A stretch of 64,000 nt of DNA from Linepithema humile. Lineage: Eukaryota > Arthropoda > Insecta > Hymenoptera > Formicidae. The notes under the pieces were generated by a model. The model searched no databases, was not told where the DNA came from, and worked only from the letters and a program-made list of their open reading frames with translations. This document shows positions 20,301 through 34,333 of the stretch, piece after piece (within the stretch, counting starts at the first letter, position 1; each line of letters starts with the position of its first letter). Where the stretch lies: NCBI RefSeq assembly GCF_040581485.1, contig NC_090131.1:15829501-15893500 (forward strand). Direction: 5' to 3'. The position numbers and the translations under genes were made by a program.

Positions 20301-23300
20301 TAATTTATATAAATCACGTCCGATAGGATAGCAACAATTTAGAGCAGGTTTATAGATAAGAAATATATAGTCTGAGAAATATTTGCTAATTTCAATCTAA
20401 ATGATATCAAGAACCAATAGCTATTTTATATTCTAACGACTACGAACAAAGCAATTTTATTTCTGATGTAAAACAATTGCCAATTGCGTTTTTGAAATAT
20501 AATGATTGGATCATTTTCAGACAGTTATGTTTTGAGTACATCTTAAAAGCGCGAGGAAATATTATTCTATTTTATTTTTGATATTATAAACGACTATTGT
20601 ATATCTTTGTCTAACGTTCTGATCGCATTGCAATGAAATATTTTATTGTCCAATCATGTAAAACTATCCATATCGTACCAAAAGAAGTAGTACGATTATA
20701 GTTTAAAGATTAACATAATAATTACAAAGTTAAATAGAAGCTAATGTTGTTTAAAATTTACGATATCACCGCGTATTACTCTCTTCTATTGGCATAATGC
20801 ATTACAAAAAGAGTTGCAAATCATTGCACACACTCGGATATGTTCTTATATTACTTTAAATCATTATCAGATATTTCGTTTTTTATCTCGTTGACGTAAA
20901 ATAACTTGTTAAAAAAAAATTCAGGATAAAATCCAACTTTCCCATGTTATACTTTGTAATACTTAATCCTTAATCGAACTTATATTACGAAAATTTCATC
21001 AAACTTTCTTTAGCTAACTCGATGTTTGCGAAAGAAAGTAACATGCAGTTCGGTGTGTTTCAGTACGCAGTAGAGATTAAACGATTTTTAGCGACAGTGA
21101 CGAGAAGTAGAAAGATTGTAAAGAAGTGATTACATATTTTCAGCAGAGGAAATATGCAAATGTAATATGTGCAGATATAATTGAGATAGTGTGAATTAAG
21201 CACATGATGGTGTTAAGGCATAACGAGGACTTACACCTGAAATAAGAAATATTACAACTCGGTCTTTTCATTAATTACTATTCTGCGCATTCGATTTCTT
21301 TTTACATCTTGCGAACTTAATAATATTCCAGTTACCGTCAGTCTAGTTGTCACGTTAAAAAATAATAATTATTCTAAAACTAATTACGGCGCATAAAAAA
21401 AGCTCACAACATATTAGACCTAGCTTATTTCCGATTAACCATCGTGGGGTAAGAGTACTTTCTCTTTCTTTCCCTTCTCATCATCTAAAAACTAATGTCC
21501 AGTCGAGTTCGAAAGTATCTAGACGACACAGTTACCCCGTTTTTTTTTTGTCTTTTATACACTTACTTACGTAACTTCAAAGACATGCGGTAGTGATCGA
21601 GTTGATATGAGATAACATTCGATGTTTATCTCAATTTACATGTAAGTCTTATACTCTATAGATAGGCGCTGCTAAAAATCGAAGAAATCTTTACGCCTGC
21701 AATTCTCATCGTGCGCGATCTATCTTTTCGTTTCTTCATTGAATTTATTATTCGCATTCGTTTCTGTTATCTCTCTATGTTCGACGTATTGATGCACCGC
21801 GTGGGTTGGAGTTGTGTCAGCTTTGCTGTTGGAGAAGTTAGTCACCACATTACTTTCCATATATATAGCTCGGAGGAATATTCAAATATATCGGCTTGTA
21901 AAATATATATATATACTTGCTATCTCGAATATTTTACAAGAAACGTACGTAACAGAAAAGAAATACTTGAAATTCATATTGTAAATAAGTAAATTTCATA
22001 TTTGTGTTGTTTTCCAATTTAATGTCGATAATTTTGATCAGGCCAGCATCGCTGATCTCGATGCATCTCGGATATTCTCAGTTTTATTCGTTCGTTTATT
22101 CCTCCTTATTTATAGTTAATCAGAAGTAGGCAGTGATGGAAAATGATTAAATATATTTCGCTCAAGTAAATCTTCGCCCATCGCGGAAGCTTTGGTCCAG
22201 TCCCCACGACTCGTTGAATAATTATAATAAAACGTATACACACTTCGCGTGTATTCAGCAACAGATCACTCGAATGCCAGATCGACAGAGAGAGGCTCCC
22301 TCTTTTTTCCTGAATATTTCTTTCGTCGTTATTCTCAGTTAAAGTCCACCTCGGTTCTCTCTCTTTAGCAGCACGCAGTCTTTACGATCTAGAATCTTAC
22401 AACGATAATACGCTTACCTGTCACAAAAATAAATATTTTGATATCGCTTACCATCTACATGCTTACGCACTAGAAACAACAAATCCCGCTTGACATATCC
22501 AGCTGTACGACGGGATTCACGATAAACTTTGTCTCATTCGTGAGTTGAGTTACTCATTCTCGCATTTTATCTTGTCCATTGTGTCGCACTTCAATGTGCA
22601 TGCACAAAACTCGCATTGTTATTAAAAATTATACAAGTTACAAGAATTCACGTAGATGTACATTGCAATTGTTTAAAAATGCGACCAAATGCTATGTTTT
22701 TTTTTTTCGTTATACATTTAAGTACAATTCGAACGTAAATATAATTTAACAAATTTTCAACCACTATATTCTTTATTTACTATGCATCGAAAACATATAT
22801 CAACAATAAAATATCGAAAATTTTAATCAGAATGTGTGACCATTTAATATAATGTAATTCTACACATTCAACATTTTTATATGTATATTTGCTTGTATTT
22901 ATATGTGAAGACAACTATAACATCTAAATTAAAATCTTTATAGTTAAAATTAAGGAAATAAAACAGTGCGAGTAATGTCATGCGTAAATCTTAAAAATAT
23001 ATTCTAAAACATTTCGTGTTTTACGGCAATGCAACGGTCCACTCAATACAAAGGTCCATTTCTAATTCTCGTTTATTCGCTAACCATTTCATACTGACTA
23101 ATACTAAAGCTTTATGAAATTTTTACCACTTTGCCGACACTTGACAGTTATTGGAGGGGGGCTCATTACATACACTCTTTTTGTAAAAGATATCATGCTA
23201 TTTTGCATACAACTTTGCATCTTCTAAGCAAGTTCCAAGCATAATACCAAAATTATTTTACCATTGTTACAACAACTTGCTTATTATCGCCTCCAATCTG

Positions 23301-23460
23301 CTTCTCTATTTGTATTCTGAATTCTGATATCTAATCGTACAAACATCTTATCTGTCAGGCAGCACGCCAATATTTGTTTAATTTTTACGTCTATCACAAA
23401 TAACCACTTTTATAGATCTTTCTTACATTCAAATCGCACATCTCAAGCTGAGACATTCTA
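17341..23460. other. About 6 kb AT-rich non-coding DNA
   Basis: Only short chance frames (up to 93 codons at 21711-21992) with no motif. No repeat pair, RNA gene or splice-bounded exon was recognised. It lies downstream of the KChIP gene's last exon and may include its 3' untranslated region near the right edge. Confidence 0.35.
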
Positions 23461-23466
23461 TTTATT
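23461..23466 (-). terminator. Possible poly(A) signal of the KChIP gene
   Basis: TTTATT on the plus strand reads AATAAA on the minus strand, about 290 bases after the KChIP stop codon. AATAAA is frequent by chance in AT-rich DNA. Confidence 0.25.
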
Positions 23467-23756
23467 TATACTTTTCTTTTTCTTTTTTTTCCTAATAGCA
23501 ATTTTTTCCTTGCAAATCTAGAGATTCCACTGAGTACATTTTGTTGAGCTAGTACCCGCAAAATCGCACAATGTCGTCTTCTTTCAAAGCAATCGATTTT
23601 GAAAAATCGCATATCAGTCGCTCCAAAACGATAGGACACACCTTGAGAAATTTCCTTTCTCTGGTCCAAGGAATTAAGGTACAACATTTGAGCGATTTAT
23701 TTCCTAATCGAGTGATCCCTTCAAGTCCACGATGTATATTGCGAACGCGGTGAGTG

Positions 23757-23867
23757 TCAGAAGGCAGTGTCCAAAGCTGCCATGTTCGTCGAGATGTCCG
23801 GATCTGCTCGACAAGCCTCTAAGAATTCGGACAACGTCACCACGCCATCTCTGTTACCATCCATTTT
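23757..23867 (-). CDS. KCNIP: KChIP last coding exon: EF4 and C-terminus
   Basis: The acceptor TTGTTCTAG lies just above 23867 and the exon opens in phase 0 with AAA ATG GAT. It encodes 36 residues: the EF4 loop DGNRDGVVTLSE, helix SEFLEACRAD, and a tail ending LDTAF before TGA. KChIPs usually end in a FDN(V/D)(I/L)-type motif; the DTAF ending is a modest divergence. Confidence 0.88.
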   Translation of the reverse strand, partial: KMDGNRDGVVTLSEFLEACRADPDISTNMAALDTAF

Positions 23868-26800
23868 CTAGAACAAGTAAAGTCCATTTGTTCGAAAGCT
23901 TAATATATCTTAATTTATATTAGAAATTCAAACAAAATAGAGCTGCTGATAGATATTGTTAGGAACTTATAACTCTTTAATTCATCAATAGGTTCGTATA
24001 TATATTTAAATAAACAGCATACTTATACTATATGCATTATCATAAAAAAAACTTTTTATCTCTTTCATAAAAAGGTTGGAATATATATCAGAATAACCTA
24101 ATATTTTCGACATAATAAGTTACAATGTATATTCATAAAAATAATAGCATTGCGTAGTGTTGCCGTACAACGATAAACTGTCTTAATATCCAATGAATAC
24201 CATAACTATATAATGAAGAGTATCGTATAGAAAAGTTGGTACTATGTAAAACGTTATAAACGTTATAATAGTATTATCTTAACTTTCTATAGAAGGGAAA
24301 GTACTAAAATCCGCTTCGTAAATCTCTCTTTGTTTTGCATCACAGTTGCTTGCGAATATACGGAACCTCATATCTCGTGGCTTCAACATGATTGAATGAA
24401 CTATGAATGAATGGAATTAGTATGAAGCTTAAACTCGGGAAAAAAGTGCTAGGTTGACCTAGATTGGAAAACCACCGCTGACGTATATCCTAAGACGGTA
24501 TACTACGAGGAAAAAACGTAGACGTAGAGGAAAATGTAGACGTCCTCTCACACTTTTACGTTTCTACGATAGTACGTCGATATACACGTATGCATCACTT
24601 AAAGTAGAACAGGTCAACCATGGATGCGCGCGGACGCCTGTTTCGACTGTGTCGCATTTCAATTACGTACAAATATATATATTTATTATAATATTATTGT
24701 TTCTACGGTATGTTAAGCTACTGAAAAATTTATTAGCTCAATATTATTTTAAATTTTAAATTTTATTTTTAATATTATTTTATATTTTAACTTTCTGCAT
24801 TGATGTAAATAATTATAAAATGCGAGATTATTTAAAAAGAATGTCATGTTTTTTTTATATTAATACATATAGATAACTATACGAGTGAATGAGATATACA
24901 TATAGTTTGGTCAATAAAGCGGTCTTTGCATATTCATTAAAATATAATCCAAGAGAAGAGCGGTTGTACCACCGAATGCTAATTATCTGCGATTCAGTAC
25001 AGTCTATCGGATTGAGTTAATTTACGGAATAAACATAATCGAAAGTCGAGGCTGGATTTCACGTCATGTTGCGTGCATGTACGAGAATTCAGACTGCGCA
25101 GCGCTAAATCGACCATTGGCAGGTGCGAATCGCAAAATTATTACCTAGCACTGCAAAACGTAAAGCTCGTCGGTATATGTGGAGGAGGAGTCTGTCGTCG
25201 TGTACTGTTGAATGCGATTAATTGGTATCACGGCTTACAAGCTGTGGTATATTATCATAGCTCTATAATTATACTGCAGTCAACAATTATTATCCAAAGT
25301 TTAAATAGGATTTTAACTGACAATATAATAGGATCACTCATCATTTTGTGAACCAAGGACTTAATCCAAATTCGTAATTTTCGTCAAATTCATCAAAAGA
25401 AAATATATTATATTACAATGATACATGCAAGCTGATGTGAATATCTACTTAATAACGTTTTATAAGCAGTTTTTTAAATACAATAAATTGTGCGTGTTAA
25501 TTTTTCTTTAGAAAAGACCATTATTTGTTACAATTTTTTTTATTGTTTTGTTTTTAATGCTTTGGTAAATTATATAGTCATAAATTTTATATTTTGCATG
25601 TTCTATTATTCTTCATATTCTAGTTTCTTGTTCGCGCGTGATATAACGTGGGAACGATTCGATGTTATCACCAAAAATTGGCAGGGCAGCCCATTTTCCG
25701 AGGATGAAAAGTACTGTGCGAGCTGGGTGCGCAGTTTCCAGAAACAATGGGACGGATTTAATCGTGATCTGGGGCGAACAGAGCTCGAATGAAGCGCGTT
25801 TTTAATTAGTGCTACGAATAACGCAGGTACACCGCGACCAATGCTCGTTACTTCTGCTTTCCCCCGTGATTAATTAGCGCCCGTTTAATGGAAACAAAAG
25901 TATTTGTACGACAAAGAAGTACTATAAAAAATTTACAATCATTTAGGGTTGCTATTTTGATCTCGAAATTCGAGCTTTGACTGCCTGAAATTTCCGAGTA
26001 CTAACAAATGTGCATTGTTTGAATAGCTTTTCACAATTATATTTAATGTCGCAGCGATTTTTTGCAATGATATTGAAAATCATGTAAACTACGCTTATAA
26101 ATTTAGTAAAATCAGTTGAAAAATTTAAAGAGATTTTGATGACAATACATTACTTTTTAAATATTTTAGCACTAGACAGTATTAAAAAAATAAGGAAAAG
26201 AATTTATAGTTTTATAAAACATTAAAATGAACAAAGGAATACGTAAATAGTTGGTTCAAATTGTTCAAATAACTGCGAATAATTATGCTTGCTAGGTTTA
26301 ATAAACTTATCTAAGAAGAATATTGATGGAATCCGTCACAAAACCACGAAGGGGGCAAGAGCTATTCTTTCATCGCTTTTCTACGAGCGCATTGAGAATC
26401 TTCGTAAGCGTTCAAAGCCATTGTGCCGCGGTTAGGAGTTTATAAAGTGTCCACCGGTCCATTTTTCATTCGTGCACGTTGTATTCATGGCTTGGGGTTA
26501 GCTTTAATAGTGCTTTATCGGTCTACGTCGAAAGAACCTCGTAAAGTTGGAAAGATCGAAAAAGTAGACATATCGTACCTTTTATTTATCATGCAGGAAG
26601 TTTATTAATCACCTGGTATTTAACTTTGAATATAGAAATAGTTCATTAATCTGTAGTGAGGGAGAGAGAAAAATGAATCAATTATTATTAATTAATGATA
26701 TTATACGACTAATTGGGAAGGGCGTACGTGGCGTTAATTTTAGTGCTCTAATGCATTTACAAGAGTAGTTCATCTGATTATCGGCACGATTACAAAAAGC

Positions 26801-29800
26801 TACTACATCAGTAAATGTAATTGCGGAAAGCTATTCGATTAACGCATACTTGTATTCTCACTTTACGTGTTCTGCGTTAATTGAAGTTATGTTTCAAAGT
26901 GATACGTGCATAAGTGTATAAATAGTAAATAAAATTGGAAAAGAAAGCAAATAGAGAAAGAAATTATAAACAAATAATAACTGAAGTTAAAGTAAGATGG
27001 ATAAATATAAATATTATAATACGTAAAAGAAAATTTTGATTATTCTACAAAATAACTATATAAAAAATAATAATGTTTAATTAATTGAATTTATGCATGA
27101 TTAAATATATCTAGAATACGAGATTACATTACATTAATTATTAATAAAACTTTAAAATTGATAACGTGAAAATATTATAAACGTGGCTCATTTTCTCAAT
27201 CGATTTTTTTTTATTTGTTTTTAAAGCGTGAATTGTGAATTTCTTGTGTATATCTGCAAATCTCATCATCGTATTCTCTATAGATTAAAAATCTATTAGA
27301 TTTCAAAATATCTTTGTGTACTTTGGAATTAAATTATATTGTATTTTTTAACTATTTATATAATTAAATCTAAGGATATTACAAAGTTACAAAAAGACTT
27401 CATGTAAACATCGTACATAATGATTAAACTTTTTCCATTTCGCGCATCCATCTTATTTTCACTTTACGTAACGCAATTTCTTCTATTCTAGTTCTCTCTC
27501 GCATTATTTCTGCGTTCTGATTTCATTTGGCACATTATACATATATACGTCTTTGCCGCATAGGCTCCTTCTTTTTCTTTGATAAAGTATTATTTAGGTA
27601 TACTTTGAAATATTCGCTATCGTAAAAACAAGGAAATGGTTAAGAGATAGTCCGATCTTTTGTCTTGCGCCGCATTTTTCAAGCTTTTTCGCGAAAGTTC
27701 CGGATCGATTTATCTAACGCTAATGCTCACAAAAGAAAATCTAGAACGCACATTTAAGTTGTGTGATATCTTGTTTCTTCGTCTGCGAAACATCGCTACA
27801 AGCTGACTCGCGAAAAATCGTGTACGTGCAATATACAGGGTGTCTGAAAATAATTGTGCCAAGCCAATAATCGTATTTCAAATATCATTTTAATATTAAT
27901 GTATTTATATGTTACAGATAAACTTTGTGCGCGTAATCAGTGCTACGAAATATATTCGTTCCGTTGTGATATAACAAAATGCGCGTCGGGAGTGCCGTTA
28001 ATACCGGGAGTGCCGTAATAGTTTCGCACGATTTTCGCATTCGAGTACGCGCGCGAGCAATGCGTGCGCCGCGAACGTGTGTGAATGCTCGAAGGATTGC
28101 TGAGAGGAGGAGAAGGAGACATAGGAGGCATTGGGGCGTCGACAGCAGAGCGACGATATGGTAAGTAATTTATTATAAAAAATGCGTTTTTTAGTGATAG
28201 AAGAGGCTATACATATATTTTTACCGAGAAGTTTATTCTCTCGATATTAACGAAGCTTGCATTTATACTTGTGCATTTATAATCGATTAGCAAATATGAT
28301 ATTACGTTATCGATATTATCTGCACGATGATAGCACACATTACTATGAACAGAAAGGAATCTGAATATTATTCCGGCATTTTTTGTGAGATGCTTATCAA
28401 CCCTTGCTTAGTATCTCATTCTCAATTCGAATCCATTAGATTTCAAAATATCCGCATGTACTTTGGAATTAAATTATATTGTATTTTTTTTACTATTTAT
28501 ATAATTAAATCTAAGGGCATTACAAATTTAAAATAAAAATTGAGCAAATTAAAAGTAAAATGTGTAAATACCAATACCGTAAAAAGGAAAAGTTTAGTCA
28601 TTCTGCAAAGCAAATAGATAGAGAAATAGTAATATAATAATATTTAATGAATTTGATTCATTAACAATTAAATACATCTACCGTATGGAATTGTATTATA
28701 TCGGTCATCAATAGAATTTCAAAATCGAGAACATGATACAATTACGCGGCGCATTTGTAATCTACGATTTACGATGATATGAATTTCATATGCATGTATC
28801 AAAAAATATGATAATACAATTTTAATTGTAACATCAATATAAATAGTGGTATTAAACAAGGATCACAGTAATCGTCTTATTGGGGAAAAATGGCGGGATA
28901 ATCACTCTCCCCAGCCTCTCTTAATTAGGAATCATTCATGTAGCAGATGGTATTGATATTATGACAATAAAGTTTAACCGCGAGTAACATCTGCACATAG
29001 AGATTTGGGTAGTTTCCTGAACGTCGCGAACGTTCCGTTTTACAGTGAATTGCAGAGTTGATTGCAAACTGATTAATGAGTTACGTCATGTGAACCGGAA
29101 GATTTAGCTATAGAATATCGACGGGTACTCAGGAATAACATTTAATTGAATCGCAAGCCGCGACCACAGTAGTTTCTATGACTATTATATCGAATTGTTT
29201 CTCGTAGTGTGGTAAAAGCAGAGTGTGATACGTTGAGTCAACAAAACTGTAAAAAAATAATAGCTCTACACTTTCGAAGATGAATCACAAAATATATTTA
29301 AACAAGAATTGCAGTTTCTGATTTATATTAATTGCACAGATAAAATATCGTTTTTTTTTTCCTTTCTTATATCTAATCTGTTAATATTCTATTATTTCAC
29401 TAAAAAAGATTAACGATTTTTAACTTTCCATGGAAGTAAGTAATTATAATTCAACTGTCTCATGTTTGTTATATTATAATTATTATTTAGTATCACAGAG
29501 CATGAGAGTTGCAAGTTAGATTGAGAAGCTAGTGCGGTTTCTTGTGAAAAGCCCTTGGGGCTTTTGAGGAACTAAAACCACAGGCAATTAGAATTTAAAC
29601 TATCTGTGTATATACATATAAACGTAAGGTGCACGCGGTTTCGAGTAAGAGCTTCGTGTTACACTAATCCTGTCTCTCTTATACTCCCGTGACCGCTACA
29701 CGTGCGACCGCGAGTGTGTACACGTATATCAGGGTACATGCTTCAAAAGCAGCAACCCTAACAAGGCGTTTACCCTTTCTGGTCGCGTCGCCTTTACCGT

Positions 29801-32800
29801 CGAATTTGCGTTTCCTTTCGACGTCAACGAGAGCGTAGGAAGCACGTCAATAGATCCAACCTTGACTGCACAGAATCGAAGATGAGGATCTAAGATCCTG
29901 GCAGCTTAACATCCCCGAGAGTAACAGATTACAAAATAAACTTCCGATCTAACAGGCCGTATCCTCCGATAGTAAAATTGAATAATTACATTGATTATGC
30001 AAAACAGTATTTCTTGATTGCACGAGACCGTGCAGATGCATTCATGAAGCATCCGAGCAAAATAAGATTTACGTCTAATATATTTCTGAATTTATGTTTA
30101 AATTTTCATACATAAACGAGATAAGAAACACATGATTTTTAACTATTTATTTCAATATTGGTATATCTACGTATTTAGTTGTACCGGATATATTTCTATA
30201 TTTATTACGAATGTTACCAAAAAAACACAATTGTGTTAGAGGCAGTTGCGCTTGCTTGCACAATTCGATCGCGAACCCTGTACACTTAAAAACACTAACT
30301 CTTGAACTCCATTTGTCATCAAATTGACAAAGCGCACAACTTATATCAGACAGACAACACGTCATCTGCACAAATTGTCTCTGTAAAACAGGTTGCTCTC
30401 TTTTTCGCCTGCGGCGGTGGAGATAGGTGAAGAGAACGAGTGCATTGCGGGCATTGTCATCCGCAGCTAACAATGTGACAGCTGCTAAAAAGAAAGGCTC
30501 GTTCCTGTCTCGCGGATATATACTCTCGCAAAGCTCGTTTTCTTTCGTTAAAGTGAACAAATTATCGACAGATTTAGCCGTTTGGAAGAGATACAAAGCT
30601 TATTAATTTAAATATTCTGCTTGCTCAAAGCATCAAATTAACATTTTCAATTTAATTTTCTTTTCGTAATTAACATTATTTTTAATTTAATTATGTTTCT
30701 CTGATCTATTAAATTATAAATTAACTAGATTTTATTTTTATGTTCTGGCAAAATAGAAGATTTATCAGCCAATCGTAAGACGTGATATATTTTTCGCGCA
30801 AAATATTTTCTATTTTCCTTTTTCTTCCCTTTCTACGGGCGATACGAAGGTCTATTTCCATTTTCGTACCTGAAACATACGATCCACTTTCTCGCGTACG
30901 CCTTGATGATTCAAGTTTGGATCAGCGAATTTTCCCATCAGCTCATATACCGCAGTCACAATGTCCGTCATCTCCTCCCTTGTGATACAACCGTCTCCGT
31001 TGATGTCGTAAAGAGAAAACGTCCAACGAAGTTTTTCGTCTATCGAGCCACGAGATAGTATGCTCAGGCCCGTAACAAAGTCCTGGAACACATAAAAAGC
31101 GGCATCGATCATAACAGCGTCACCGTGGAACATTTTCTGCGTTATGTACATGTGCGAGATATTCATATGCCGAGTTGCGTTACATTCGCTCCCTAAACGC
31201 AGGAAATATGTTTCACTTATTTTTAATTTTCTCCTCTTATTCGTCTCTCTCCAACGTTCGTTCGGGCATATATAAAATGATTAAATTTTCCACGCGAAGA
31301 AAGTTAGAATTGCGTTTAATGATAATTGAGCGAATAACGCTGATGGTGAGTGGTATATATATCGGTAAACTTTAGTGCCCGTCGGCTGAATTACGGCGCG
31401 GTGTAGAACTTAGAATGAAACGTACAGATGTGAACATACCACACGAGACTCGTGGCGGCGTATGCATTTGCAACTTGACGCTAAGTTATGTACGATCGAA
31501 AGATGCGATTTGCCACAAATTTATCGTGCGATGTTGCTTTCACTAGTAAGCAATTAGTAAAAAGGCATTTTTTATTTAAAAAATGGTTTATCAGAATAAC
31601 GCAGAAGTTTTAAAAACCAATTAGATAAATAAAAATCCAGTAATTCAGCATTTCTTTTTTTATATCTTTTTTACAATAATGATTTTTTTTTAAAAACTTT
31701 AGATGTTATTGTTTAGAATCGTAGCGTTAAATATATTCTAAAGAATTACAATTTTAATTGTGATTAAAATATATACTCATTTGTTTAAGTATAATATAAA
31801 ATACAAGTAGAAGCTTAAAGTTAGAATTAAGAGCTTAAATTCGGTTACGAAGCTTATTCTTTTACATTAATGCATTCACATTAACGTCATGCTAACGTGT
31901 TTATGCAAATTTTGGTCGTGCATAAAGGGCATCGTGATATAAAAAAGATTTGCAGGAGCTATTTTTCGAGAAATTTGCACGTACAAAAGCAATTTGGACA
32001 CAAAGGGATGTTACATTTAATTGTGCAGTAATTGAGCAAATAACTGCGACAGCGTGTAATGTGTCGTCTCATAGGAGATAAACTATGCTATCAATCAACT
32101 AAGTTGCACCGTAGAAATCCCAGTCCGTATTAATATGTACGCGTATGAGCGTGAAACCGCGAGAAGTTTGTATTGCGTGGGATATAGACATATATCAGAC
32201 GCGCATAAGTAAACCCGTAAGTAATAGAACTGGCGGCGTTATGTCCGTTTCGGGACAACAATTACTATGGAAATTCGTCTAGAATTTCGAATGCGATGAC
32301 TGTAAGATAGAATAGAAGCTGCAGCATTTGCATTATGCCACTAACTTGAATTTACCACAGCGTGAGAAATGCATCAGCACATTTTCGCACTCGTGTACAC
32401 TCGAGAATGGTTTTTATATAATTGCAATAAAACTACGATCACGATAGCGAGCCTGAAATTTATGCTTTTGTTTGCGACGATTGCTCGATGATTAAATCGT
32501 ACGCCGAATTTTAATTATCTGTCCCGCGAAGCAAAGCGAATGGATGAAAACTCAGCAGAATACTTACGCCTTTTCGTCTCATTATAAGCGCTTTCTTTTG
32601 AATACAAAATTTTGCCTCGAGATAAAGTTTTGCTGCGTCATGCGAAACAGAAGTGCGAGTTTTATTCGCCGCGGTAATCTCTTAGATTCTTCCGAACGGA
32701 TGCTTTATGGGAGAAGCCACTTTGCTAATTACATTTGGTAGGCTTCGAGTTCAATAAAATCAAATTAAAGCAATGAGGTGTGAGGTGAATCGATCAGATA

Positions 32801-34302
32801 ACATATGTTAGAGCAAATTAAAAGACATCGGAATTGGAAAACATTGAATACCTATCTTCTACATCATATAAATTAATTTCGGTAATTAATACATAATAAT
32901 CAATAACGTAATTATGGCAATACATAATTGCATTATGTGCAATAAATAAGTAAGGTTTTGAAAAAGATAAACGTATTATTATATCTATTTTTTTCTCGTA
33001 AATTTTAATTGCCAAACAAAAAATAATACGTAAATGTAACATTAAATGTGCATGCAAAGATGAAATACAGGATAGGCATATTAATATATCTTTTGCTTTA
33101 TAATTTTAAAATTTCGTGTTCCTGGATAAAAAGTATGAACAGATGTTTCTATACATTAGGCCGAAAGTACTTTGTTATCGAAATAATGGATACAATAAAT
33201 AATGGACACAAATAGATTTCAAATAATGACTGATTGTAGGTTTGTTCACGTCACGTGCCCCAACATGTTCCAATCTATAGTATTACATTACGTATACTCG
33301 TGAGATCAGATCAGATTGTTTCTTTCCACGATGTTGTGACCCTAGTGTTTTGATTCTGGGATAGTGTTTGTTTATCAGCATACTACGACCCACGAAAAGA
33401 AAAAGGGAAGAGGGTTTTAATGCAGGCCTCTGTACTTCAGTACAATAAGAGACAACGTACTTACAATCAAGTCAGTATGCTTGAGACAATTCAACCGAGC
33501 ATATTAATATTGATTCATTGATTTACTGTAACAGTGTAAAGAATGTTTTCATTTGAAGAAAAGTGATATTCATCTTACGTATGATAAAATGTTCAGACAT
33601 GTGTGAAAAATGATCGAGGACACTTTGAGCTTCTCTTGTAAACAAAAAACATACCCACCTGACACTTTTAAGTAAAGTCTTTATTTCATACTACTGTATT
33701 TGTGTTATTCGCGAGCTAATGTTCACATAGAAACATCTGTTCTTCCTTTTTATTCAGGAACGCTTTCACAAAATTTGAAAATATATTTACTCACTCTGTA
33801 TAGGAGGAATTTTAATTAATATAAATGATGCAAAGAATGTGTGTGTGTATGTGTGTGTGTGTGGGGGGGGGGGGGGGGGGAGCGCAGTGCTGTTATATCT
33901 CAATAATTGTATTTAAAATTATAAAATTATAAAATAAAAAGTATATTGCATTTAAAGTTCTATAATAGAAAATATATTGATTATTAGAACTAAAATGTCG
34001 CTTCTTTTGTTTGGTACAAATTGTAACACAGTACATATTATCCTGAATTTCATTAGTTGGTTAATGGTGTCTCTGCGCGCAAAAAGCGTATCTGTTGGTG
34101 CTGTTAGCCCAGCAAATTATATTAAGCGGCCACAAAGAATAAAATCAGCGAGATGAGGGAATAAAATGATGGCAGACGTTAAGTGACTAAAGTTAACAGA
34201 GCTTGGAGTTGGAGCGTGGAAAATCGAGAGACAGGATAAAAACTATATGTAGAGATTAAAACAGCGAAAAATACCATTTTTGAAAAAGCTTTCGTTCGCT
34301 AG

Positions 34303-34333
<31 letters not shown>

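Larger units (their letters stand above)
23868..30869 (-). other. KChIP intron between EF3 and EF4 exons, 7.0 kb
   Basis: AT-rich. It contains the plus-strand exon-like segment at 25621-25795, an ACAGGGTGT element end at 27834, a diverged duplicated AT-rich block (26990-27420 against 28420-28740), and a minus-strand 149-codon open frame at 30147-30596. Nothing else recognised. Confidence 0.6.

Noticed and set aside
15990..28010. Shared GTCGGGAGTGCCG at about 16003 and 27986
   Set aside because: A 13-base match is expected by chance many times in a 64-kb window, and the flanks do not align.
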